DNA of 64,000 nucleotides from Rhodovulum sp. P5 (GTDB lineage: Bacteria; Pseudomonadota; Alphaproteobacteria; Rhodobacterales; Rhodobacteraceae). This document shows, piece after piece, positions 25,941-34,279 of this stretch. The notes beneath the pieces were generated by a model. It made no database searches. It worked only from the letters and a program-made list of their open reading frames with translations, and was not told the origin of the DNA. Positions within the stretch are counted from its first letter, which is position 1, and each line of letters starts with the position of its first letter. The stretch lies in NCBI RefSeq assembly GCF_002079305.1, contig NZ_CP015039.1, positions 2,836,001 through 2,900,000 on the forward strand, in the 5' to 3' direction. A program made the position numbers and the translations under genes.

Positions 25941-27470
25941 TCAGACGGTTTCGCCCTTGCTCATCCGGTCCAGAAAGGCGTCGGCTTCGGCCAGGATGAC
26001 CTCTCGTTTTTTCGCGTCCATCCTGTCCCATGTCCGGTACATCTGCGCCATGCGCGGATTGCCCTGAAACCGGTCGCGGTGGCGGTTCAGGAAATACCAG
26101 TACAGCAGGTTGAACGGGCAGGCGCCGTCGCCGGTCTTCTTCGTCACGGCGTAGTGGCAGCCCCGGCAGTAGTCCGACATCTTGCTGATATAGTTGCCGG
26201 AGGAGACATAGGGTTTGGACGCGATGATCCCGCCATCGGCAAACTGGCTCATCCCCACGGTATTGGGGGCCTCGACCCATTCATAGGCATCGGCGTAGAC
26301 GGACAGGTACCACTCGTGCAATTCCGTCGGGCTGATCCCGGCCAGCAGGGCGAAATTACCCGTCACCATCAGCCGCTGGATATGGTGGGCATAGGCGTCG
26401 TCCCGCGTCTGGGCAACGGCATGGGCCAGGCAATTCATCCGGGTTTCGGCCCCCCAGTACAGGGCGGGCAGCTTGCGCTGGTGGTTCAGCGCATTGCGGC
26501 GCGGATAGTCGGGGCCCTCGCGGAAATAGATGCCGCGGACATATTCACGCCAGCCGATGATCTGCCGGATGAAGCCCTCCACCGCGTTCAGCGGTGCGTG
26601 GCCCGAACGATAGGCGGCCTCGGCCCTGCGGCAGATGTCCAGCGGGTCCAGAAGACCGGCGTTCAGATAGGGCGCGATCACCGCGTGGCAGAGGAACCGG
26701 TCGCCTTCCAGCATCGCATCCTGATAGTCGCCGAAACAGGGCAGGGCGTGTTCCATGAAGTGTTCGAAGGCCCGTTCCGCCTGATCGGCATCGGTGGCGA
26801 ACCAGAACGGGCGCAGGGCGCCGAAATTGTCCGGGAACCGCTGCTCGACAAGGGTCAGAACCTCTTCCACGGTCTCGTCGGGGTCGAATTTCAGCGGCCC
26901 TTGCCGGAACAGGTCGTCCTGCGCCGGTTTGCGGTTGTCGTGGTCGAAGTTCCACTTGCCGCCCGCCGGCTCGTCCCCGTCCATCAACAGGCCGGTCTTG
27001 CGGCGCATCTCGCGATAGAAATACTCCATCCGCAGGCTCTTGCGTCCCTCGGCCCAGCGGTCGAATTCCGCGTGCGAACAGATGAACCGGTCGTCGGGGT
27101 GCTGATGCACGGGGATCGGCAGGTCCGACAGCGCCTCGATCAATCGCCATTCGCCCGGTTCGGTGGCTAGGACCTCCTGCGCGCCCTCGGCCTCGGCCCG
27201 GCGCAGCAGCTCTGCGGGGATGCTCTGCGCGTTCTCGGGGTCATCCAGCCGGGTATAGGCGACGCGCCAGCCATCCGCTTCCAGGACGCGTGCGAATTTG
27301 CGCATGGCGGCAAAAAGGAAGGCGATCTTCTTGGGGTGGTGGCGGACATAGGACGCCTCGTCCATCACCTCGGCCATGACGACAAGGTCGGAGGATTTGT
27401 CCGCGGCCTGCAGCGCCGACACGCCGGGCGACAACTGATCGCCAAGGATCAGGACAAGCCGGCTCACCAC
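25941..27470 (-). CDS. Iron-sulfur bacterial cryptochrome/photolyase (FeS-BCP, (6-4) photolyase type)
   Basis: A 509-residue photolyase of the FeS-BCP class, to which Agrobacterium PhrB and Rhodobacter CryB belong. The four cluster cysteines are C347, C435, C438 (DYCRGCHY) and C451 (GACPFNLLYWYF). The HHIQRLMV motif (H362-H363) contains the His needed for (6-4) repair. The N-terminal antenna domain starts LVLILGDQLS. The enzyme would repair UV (6-4) photoproducts in light or act as a blue-light receptor. It has a GTG start overlapping the end of the upstream SDR gene by 7 nt, so translation is coupled. Confidence 0.93.
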   Translation of the reverse strand: MVSRLVLILGDQLSPGVSALQAADKSSDLVVMAEVMDEASYVRHHPKKIAFLFAAMRKFARVLEADGWRVAYTRLDDPENAQSIPAELLRRAEAEGAQEVLATEPGEWRLIEALSDLPIPVHQHPDDRFICSHAEFDRWAEGRKSLRMEYFYREMRRKTGLLMDGDEPAGGKWNFDHDNRKPAQDDLFRQGPLKFDPDETVEEVLTLVEQRFPDNFGALRPFWFATDADQAERAFEHFMEHALPCFGDYQDAMLEGDRFLCHAVIAPYLNAGLLDPLDICRRAEAAYRSGHAPLNAVEGFIRQIIGWREYVRGIYFREGPDYPRRNALNHQRKLPALYWGAETRMNCLAHAVAQTRDDAYAHHIQRLMVTGNFALLAGISPTELHEWYLSVYADAYEWVEAPNTVGMSQFADGGIIASKPYVSSGNYISKMSDYCRGCHYAVTKKTGDGACPFNLLYWYFLNRHRDRFQGNPRMAQMYRTWDRMDAKKREVILAEADAFLDRMSKGETV

Positions 27471-28132
27471 GGCACCGGCTTTCCAGCCCAGTCGAAGAAC
27501 CCGCCGGAGTCCTTCGGTGTCAGGCCGTCGATGACACGCAAGAGGTTGGTCGCTGACTCCTCTGGCGCGACGGTCTTGTGCCTTGCGGCGTAGTCCGCGG
27601 TGAATGGGGTGCGCACGGTACCGGGATGCAGCGCGACGCAGATCGCCCGTTTATGGGTGCGGCCCAGTTCGATGGCCGCGGTGTGCAGCCCCTGGTTCAA
27701 CGCCGCCTTGGCCATGCGGTAGGAATACCATCCCCCCAGCCGGTTATCCCCGATGGAGCCGACCCGTGCCGACAGAACCGCGATCACGCTGCGCCGGTCG
27801 CGCGGCATCAGGCGCAGTGCGTGCTTCAGCACCAGAAGCGGGCCGATTGCGTTCACCGCGAACTGGTCGGCCATCTGGGCCGCGCTGACCTCCTTCAGCG
27901 CCTTTTCCGGGGGGTGTCCGGCCCCCTCCAGAATGCCCGTCGCCACCAAGATCAGGTCGAACGGCCCGTCGATCGCGGCAAGACACCGCGCAATGCTGGT
28001 CTCGTCGGTCACGTCCAACCCATCCTCACGCCGCGACAGGCCGTTAACCGCCACACCGTGCTGCGCCGTCAGCGCAGTGCAGATGGCCTGCCCGATACCG
28101 CCACTGGCGCCGATGATAAGTGCCCGATCCAT
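27464..28132 (-). CDS. Short-chain dehydrogenase/reductase
   Basis: A 222-residue SDR with the cofactor motif IIGASGGIG (residues 6-14), VATG in place of the usual NNAG, catalytic Ser in AVLSARVG and Tyr-x3-Lys in YSYRMAKAALNQ. It resembles CsgA/sniffer-type SDRs. Its 3' end overlaps the photolyase start, which suggests a joint light- or stress-linked role; this is inference, since SDR genes often sit beside photolyases in this order. The substrate is unknown. Confidence 0.85.
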   Translation of the reverse strand: MDRALIIGASGGIGQAICTALTAQHGVAVNGLSRREDGLDVTDETSIARCLAAIDGPFDLILVATGILEGAGHPPEKALKEVSAAQMADQFAVNAIGPLLVLKHALRLMPRDRRSVIAVLSARVGSIGDNRLGGWYSYRMAKAALNQGLHTAAIELGRTHKRAICVALHPGTVRTPFTADYAARHKTVAPEESATNLLRVIDGLTPKDSGGFFDWAGKPVPW

Positions 28133-28156
28133 GCCCGTCCTTTCGCGCCCTGTCAG

Positions 28157-28870
28157 CTAGGGCGCGCGCCCGGAAGGCAAGGGCGCACCCCGGCGCGGTG
28201 GCAGGTGCAGGACCAATGCCGACAGAAGCAGCCCGATCATCAGACCGTTCAGCAGGTGCCACAGGAAATGCGTGCCGATCCCGGTGGCTGCGCAGGCGGT
28301 CAGGTCAACGGTGCGAAAGCCGAGTGACATCAGGAAGGTCAGCGTCGCCCCGGCCAGCAGCAGGCGCGCGGGATGGCCGCGCCACAGGGCAAGGCCTGCA
28401 AATACGACAAGCGCCACCAATGCTGGCAGATACTGGAGCGATCCGTTGAATAGGTCGGCCGGCGCCTCCGGCCCCGTGATCCGATCCTGCCCGGTCAGAA
28501 GGAACAGGCCCACGGTCACGCCCCCGGCAATTGCCGCGATGCGCAGGGTGCGCAGCGGGCTTTCCCCCGTCAGGCGATAGATCGTCAGCAGGATAAAGGC
28601 CGCGACGAAGCCCCAGATCGGGACGACGTCGGCCCATTCGGACCAGGGCGTCGCGAAGGTATGAAACAGGAAGGAGCCGACCCCGATCAGCCCGCCCATC
28701 GCGATCACGGCCCGCTCGGGCCAATCGCCGTCACCGCGCCGATGTGCAAGCCCCCATGCCACAAGGGCCGCGACCGGAAAGGCCATGTTGGTCAGCGCGT
28801 TCCACGGCTCGTCCCAGAAACCGGGGCCGGTGCGTTCGCAGTAAAGGTCGATGAAGGTCGGGTCGATCAT
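28157..28870 (-). CDS. Ceramidase family membrane protein
   Basis: A 237-residue membrane protein with about seven hydrophobic helices. The signature residues of the alkaline ceramidase/CREST group are visible: MIDPTFIDLYCERTGPGFW at the start, SFLFHTFATPWSEWAD near residue 70 (His and Asp metal ligands) and GTHFLWHLLNG near the C-terminus (two His). The natural substrate in bacteria is uncertain. The frame runs further upstream to 29026, but that part overlaps the leuA leader on the other strand, and ATG 28870 gives the conserved N-terminus. Confidence 0.8.
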   Translation of the reverse strand: MIDPTFIDLYCERTGPGFWDEPWNALTNMAFPVAALVAWGLAHRRGDGDWPERAVIAMGGLIGVGSFLFHTFATPWSEWADVVPIWGFVAAFILLTIYRLTGESPLRTLRIAAIAGGVTVGLFLLTGQDRITGPEAPADLFNGSLQYLPALVALVVFAGLALWRGHPARLLLAGATLTFLMSLGFRTVDLTACAATGIGTHFLWHLLNGLMIGLLLSALVLHLPPRRGAPLPSGRAP

Positions 28871-29011
28871 GGCGGGTCCCGGAAAGGGGGCTTGCAAGGT
28901 TGTCCCGCTGATACCGCACCACCGCGCCCGCAGGCCATCGGTTTTCGGGGCGGGGCGCCCCGTGAAAGTTTCGCATGCGAAAATGCACTTCCCCTTAACC
29001 AAAGCTGCGCC

Positions 29012-29017
29012 TATACT
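29012..29017 (+). promoter_or_regulatory. Candidate -10 element of the leuA leader promoter
   Basis: TATACT at 29012-29017 lies 8 nt before the A of the leader-peptide ATG (29025), so transcription would start at or next to the start codon. No good -35 hexamer is seen at 16-18 nt spacing (TTCCCC at 28989). Confidence 0.45.
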
Positions 29018-29024
29018 GCCGCGC

Positions 29025-29111
29025 ATGACCCGCCAAGGACATATCCCCCCTGCTGCCGCGCCCCTGCGCGTGCTGCCCCTTGGCCTTCTGCTTCTCCTTA
29101 GCCGCCTCTGA
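29025..29111 (+). CDS. leuA leader peptide (attenuation peptide), 28 residues
   Basis: A 28-codon reading frame with the C-terminal half LPLGLLLLLSRL, that is, eight Leu codons in the last 13, directly upstream of leuA. Runs of the regulatory amino acid are typical of attenuator peptides: when charged tRNA-Leu is scarce the ribosome stalls there. There is no room for a ribosome binding site if transcription begins at the TATACT promoter, so it may be translated as a leaderless mRNA. The stop codon lies inside the first arm of the hairpin at 29105-29141. Confidence 0.75.
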   Translation: MTRQGHIPPAAAPLRVLPLGLLLLLSRL

Positions 29112-29141
29112 GCGTGCCGTTCCGGCGCGACCGCTCAGAGG
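29105..29141 (+). promoter_or_regulatory. Attenuator hairpin of leuA
   Basis: CCTCTGAGCG (29105-29114) and CGCTCAGAGG (29132-29141) form a perfect 10-bp stem; a smaller GCCG/CGGC stem sits in the loop. The first arm overlaps the leader stop codon, so a ribosome there would melt it. No T-run follows, so it may act through Rho, translation or an alternative fold rather than as a simple terminator. Confidence 0.6.
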
Positions 29142-29197
29142 ATGCCAGCCCCGCGCCATTGCAGCCCAAGGCTAAGGAACAGGAAAGAGACAAAGCC

Positions 29198-30757
29198 ATG
29201 ACCGATACCCCGCAACAGGACCGCGTCCTGATTTTCGACACGACGCTGCGTGACGGCGAACAAAGCCCCGGCGCGACCATGACCCATGACGAGAAGCTGG
29301 AGATCGCCTCCATGCTGGACGACATGGGCGTGGACATCATCGAGGCGGGCTTTCCCATCGCCTCCGAAGGGGATTTCGAGGCGGTGCGCGATATCGCCAA
29401 GCAATCGCGGAACGCCGTGATCTGCGGGCTGGCCCGTGCGCAGTTCCCCGATATCGACCGCGCGTGGGAGGCGGTGCAGCACGCCAAGCACCCCCGCATC
29501 CACACCTTCATCGGCACCTCGCCGCTCCATCGCGACATCACCAAGCTGACGCAGGACGAGATGGTGGAGCGGATCGAGGCGACCGTGACGCACGCCCGGA
29601 ACCTCTGCGACAACGTGCAATGGTCGCCGATGGACGCCACGCGGACGGAACATGACTATCTGTGCCGGGTCGTTGAAATGGCGATCAAATGCGGCGCCAC
29701 CACGATCAACATCCCCGACACGGTCGGTTACACCGCGCCGCGCGAGAGCGCGGACCTGATCGCCATGCTGCTGGAACGGGTGCCGGGTGCGGACGAAATC
29801 GTCTTCGCCACCCACTGCCATAACGATCTGGGCATGGCGACGGCCAATGCGCTCGCCGCGGTCGAGGCCGGGGCGCGCCAGATCGAATGCACCATCAACG
29901 GGCTTGGCGAGCGTGCGGGCAACACGGCCCTGGAAGAGGTGGTGATGGCGATGCGGGTGCGCAACGACATCATGCCCTACGCCACCGGCATCGACACGAC
30001 CAAGATCATGGGGCTGTCCCGCAAGGTCGCGACCGTGTCGGGCTTTGCGGTGCAGTACAACAAGGCCGTGGTCGGCAAGAACGCCTTTGCGCATGAATCC
30101 GGCATCCATCAGGACGGCGTGCTGAAGAACGCCGAAACGTTTGAGATCATGCGCCCCGAGGATATCGGGCTGAACGCCACCAACCTGGTGATGGGCAAGC
30201 ATTCGGGCCGCGCGGCGCTGCGCGCCAAGATGAAGGAACTGGGCTACGATCTGGGCGACAACCAGCTGAAGGACGTGTTCGTGCGGTTCAAGGCGCTCGC
30301 CGACCGCAAGAAAGAGGTCTATGACGACGACCTGATCGCGCTGATGCGCGACAGCGACCTCGACGCCTCCCACGACCGGATACAGGTGCAGTTCCTGCGC
30401 GTGATCTGCGGGACCGAGGCGCCGCAATCGGCCGACCTGATCCTGTCCATCGACGGCAAGGAACACCGGGTCACCGCGCAGGGCGACGGGCCGGTGGACG
30501 CTACCTTCAACGCGGTCAAGCAACTGGTGCCGCACAATGGCCATCTGGAACTTTACCAGGTGCATGCGGTCACCGGCGGTACCGACGCGCAGGCCACGGT
30601 CAGCGTGCGGTTGCAGGAGGCGGGCCATATCGCAACGGGTCAGGCATCGGACACCGATACGGTGGTGGCCAGCGCCAAGGCCTATGTGAACGCGATCAAC
30701 CGCCTGATGGTGCGTCGCGAAAAGACCAAGCCGGAGAGCGAAATCCAAACCGCCTGA
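29198..30757 (+). CDS. leuA: 2-isopropylmalate synthase
   Basis: Condenses acetyl-CoA with 2-oxoisovalerate, the first step of leucine synthesis. The 519-residue protein has FDTTLRDGEQSPGA near the N-terminus, the metal-binding HCHND (in FATHCHNDLGMATAN), the NGLGERAGN motif and a C-terminal allosteric LeuA dimer domain (about residues 390-519). ATG 29198 has AGGAAAGAGA before it and gives the usual N-terminus; the frame stays open upstream to 29114 but that part is leader. Expression is probably controlled by the Leu-rich leader peptide. Confidence 0.97.
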   Translation: MTDTPQQDRVLIFDTTLRDGEQSPGATMTHDEKLEIASMLDDMGVDIIEAGFPIASEGDFEAVRDIAKQSRNAVICGLARAQFPDIDRAWEAVQHAKHPRIHTFIGTSPLHRDITKLTQDEMVERIEATVTHARNLCDNVQWSPMDATRTEHDYLCRVVEMAIKCGATTINIPDTVGYTAPRESADLIAMLLERVPGADEIVFATHCHNDLGMATANALAAVEAGARQIECTINGLGERAGNTALEEVVMAMRVRNDIMPYATGIDTTKIMGLSRKVATVSGFAVQYNKAVVGKNAFAHESGIHQDGVLKNAETFEIMRPEDIGLNATNLVMGKHSGRAALRAKMKELGYDLGDNQLKDVFVRFKALADRKKEVYDDDLIALMRDSDLDASHDRIQVQFLRVICGTEAPQSADLILSIDGKEHRVTAQGDGPVDATFNAVKQLVPHNGHLELYQVHAVTGGTDAQATVSVRLQEAGHIATGQASDTDTVVASAKAYVNAINRLMVRREKTKPESEIQTA

Positions 30758-30773
30758 GCCTTCCGTGCGACGC

Positions 30774-30803
30774 CCCGTGCCGCAACGCGACCGCGGCACG
30801 GGC
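30774..30803 (+). terminator. Inverted repeat after leuA, possible terminator
   Basis: CCCGTGCCGC and GCGGCACGGG form a 10-bp stem shortly after the leuA stop. There is no T-run, so termination here would be weak or Rho-dependent. Confidence 0.4.
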
Positions 30804-30931
30804 CCAACGCCCCTGATCCAAGGCACCGTCGGGAAGGTGAGCGCCTTTCAGGCAGCCCTTGGGTTGAGTGACGATTCGCCGGTTTCGTGGTATTTGAATT
30901 ATTCAAATCACCAGAACGGGGAATGGTATTC

Positions 30932-31540
30932 ATGCAGTCCATTGTCAGAACCGGCCTTGCCGGTGCAGGTCTTGCCTTGCTGGCGTCCAGCGCATTTGCG
31001 CTCACGATTTCGGAAAACGATGTCGGCGATTTCGAGAACACGAACGACCCCTATTCGGTCACGGATACGGTCGGCGTGCTCGATCTGGGGCTCAATACGG
31101 TTTCGGGATCGATCCAAAGTGACTGCAAGAACGATGGGCAGGATATCCTGTGCATCGGGGGCGCGGATGCCTCGGACGTCTTCATCTTCACGATTGCAGC
31201 GGGCCAGCAACTGGACAGCCTCGTTGCGACGATATCGGGATTTGGGCCGACCGGCTTTGCGCCGGGGTCGGGGATATTCGAGGCCAACACCATTTTCGAG
31301 AACGACACCGCCGTGCTGAACGGAACGAAGGCGCTTTACGCGTCTTTCATGCCGTTGGGGGCGAACAGCTATGTCTTCGGGATCGGCCAGGGGCTGGCCA
31401 GTGCGGAAGGCGCGGCAGAGTATGACTGGACGTTGGAATACACGGTTTCGGCGGCGCCGGTCCCGGTGCCCGGCGCAATGGGGCTGTTGCTTGCCGGACT
31501 GGCCGGTCTTGGACTGAGGCGAAAGACTTCGCGCCCCTGA
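30932..31540 (+). CDS. Secreted protein with VPLPA/PEP-CTERM-like sorting signal
   Basis: A 202-residue exported protein. Residues 1-22 are a signal peptide (ending LASSAFA). The middle is acidic and poor in Lys, with a single Cys pair (SDCKNDGQDILC). The C-terminus has VPVPGAMGLLLAG, a short hydrophobic helix, then LRRK: the tripartite VPLPA-CTERM sorting signal recognised by alphaproteobacterial exosortases. It is thus probably cut and anchored at, or released from, the cell surface. Start 30932 has CGGGGAA 8 nt upstream; 30923 is an alternative ATG. Function is unknown. Confidence 0.82.
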   Translation: MQSIVRTGLAGAGLALLASSAFALTISENDVGDFENTNDPYSVTDTVGVLDLGLNTVSGSIQSDCKNDGQDILCIGGADASDVFIFTIAAGQQLDSLVATISGFGPTGFAPGSGIFEANTIFENDTAVLNGTKALYASFMPLGANSYVFGIGQGLASAEGAAEYDWTLEYTVSAAPVPVPGAMGLLLAGLAGLGLRRKTSRP

Positions 31541-31765
31541 CCGACCTGTCTGCCACTGAAGCAGACATACGGACGTCGGTTCCGGCGATGGTCGGGCAAT
31601 GCGCCGGTGGGCCGTGAATCGCCGGCCGCGGGCGGCAACGCATCGGATGCCCAAGCGTGGCGGAAAGCGGCTGATTTGGCGCTGCGGGGCCTTTACCCCC
31701 CGCCCGACGCACCCCTATAAGCAGAACGGCCCGCTCCCCGACAGGGATTCGCGGGCCCACTATAA

Positions 31766-32824
<1,059 letters not shown>

Positions 32825-32854
32825 CCCCGACCGCCGCGCGAAGGCGAGGCAGAC

Positions 32855-33747
32855 TTGGCCGCAGACCGCAACGCATCCCTAGACTACACCCGTCCGATCC
32901 GGCGTATCCTGATCGGAACGCTGGTGCTGTTCCTGCTGGCGCTTTTCGTGTTCTGGCGGATCGACAGCCCGCGGGTGGAACGCGTGCGCGCGGCGATGGT
33001 GGACCGGGTCGTGTCCAGCATGGACTGGGTGCTTGTCCCGGTGACGAAAACGACCCGTCTGGTCGAGGGCTTTCAGTCCTACGCCCGTCTGGCAGAGCAG
33101 AACCAGGAATTGCGGCGCGAGCTTCGGCAGATGAAGGCGTGGAAAGAGGCCGCCCTTCAACTGGAGCAGGAAAACGCCAAACTGCTTGACCTCAACAAGG
33201 TGCGTCTGGACCCCAAGCTGACCTATGTGACCGGTGTGGTGATGGCCGATTCCGGGTCGCCCTTCCGGCAGTCGGTGCTGCTGAACGTGGGCGCGCGCGA
33301 CGGGATCATAGATGGCTGGGCGACGACGGACGGTCTGGGGCTGGTCGGGCGGATTTCGGGGTCGGGTCTTCGACCGCGCGGGTGATCCTGCTGACCGACT
33401 CCAATAGCCGTGTGCCGGTCACGATCCAGCCCTCGGGGCAGCGGGCGATTCTTGCGGGCGACAACTCCGCCGCGCCGGTGCTGGATTTCGTCGAAGACCC
33501 CGAGCAAGTGCGACCCGGCGACCGCGTGATCTCCTCTGGCGACGGGGGGGTGTTTCCTGCGGGTCTTCTGGTCGGGCATGTGGCGCTGGGCCGCGATCAG
33601 CGCCAGCGGGTCCGGCTTGCCGCCGATTACGAGCGGCTTGAATTCCTGCGGGTCCTGCGCTCCCACCCGAGCGAGGCGGTCCGCGACCCAGGCAGCCTGG
33701 TGGCCCCACGGCCGGGCGGGCTGTCGGCGGAGGCGACCGATGGTTGA
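32855..33747 (+). pseudogene. mreC: MreC, rod shape-determining protein, interrupted by a -1 frameshift
   Basis: MreC is an inner-membrane, largely periplasmic scaffold of the elongasome. The first part (TTG start at 32855) has an N-terminal anchor (about residues 20-40), a coiled coil (about 70-110) and the beta domain up to LGLVGRISG. It then shifts: the expected SSTARVILLTDSNSRVPV is in another frame. One G missing from the GGGG run at about 33357-33361 explains it; with that base the protein would be about 297 residues. mreC is usually essential in rod-shaped cells, so a sequencing indel is the likely cause. The 3' end overlaps mreD by 8 nt. Confidence 0.88.
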
Positions 33748-34279
33748 TCCCCTCACGCTGGAGCGTTGGATCTACCGGTCGGTCTTTTGCCTTTGGGCGG
33801 CGGTCTTCGCGGTCGTCATGATCCTGCCGCTGGAAACCCGGCCGGGCCGCCTGCCGGGGCCGGAATGGATGCTGTGCCTGACCTTTGCCTGGTTGCAACG
33901 GCGGCCGGATTTCGTGCCCGCCTGGCTGATTGCCGGTGTATTTCTCAGCCTCGACATGCTGTTGATGCGGCCGCCGGGTCTGATGACGGCGTTCGTTCTT
34001 TTGGGTTCGGAGTTCCTGCGGTCCCGGCAATACGGCACGGGCGAGATGACCTTTGGTACTGAATGGCTGACCGCCGCGGCCGCCATCGTGGCCGTGTTCC
34101 TTTGTGACGGGCTGGTTCTGGGGCTGTTCGCCGTGCCCGAGGCCGATTTCGGCCGACAGGTCGTGCAGGCGGTTCTGACGGTTCTGGCCTATCCCTTCAT
34201 CGCCGCCCTGTCGCATTACGGGTTCCGCGTGCAACGGCAGACCCCGGGCACGCTGTCGGCACGGGGGATGATCCGATGA
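33740..34279 (+). CDS. mreD: Rod shape-determining protein MreD
   Basis: A 179-residue membrane protein with about five hydrophobic segments, starting MVDPLTLERWIYRSVFCLW. MreD sequences are poorly conserved; the assignment rests on size, topology and position between mreC and mrdA. The start at 33740 overlaps the mreC end, and its stop overlaps the mrdA start (ATGA), which shows translational coupling. Confidence 0.88.
   Translation: MVDPLTLERWIYRSVFCLWAAVFAVVMILPLETRPGRLPGPEWMLCLTFAWLQRRPDFVPAWLIAGVFLSLDMLLMRPPGLMTAFVLLGSEFLRSRQYGTGEMTFGTEWLTAAAAIVAVFLCDGLVLGLFAVPEADFGRQVVQAVLTVLAYPFIAALSHYGFRVQRQTPGTLSARGMIR

Noticed and set aside
28871..29026. N-terminal extension of the ceramidase-family frame
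   Set aside because: It overlaps the leuA leader on the other strand and precedes the conserved family start.
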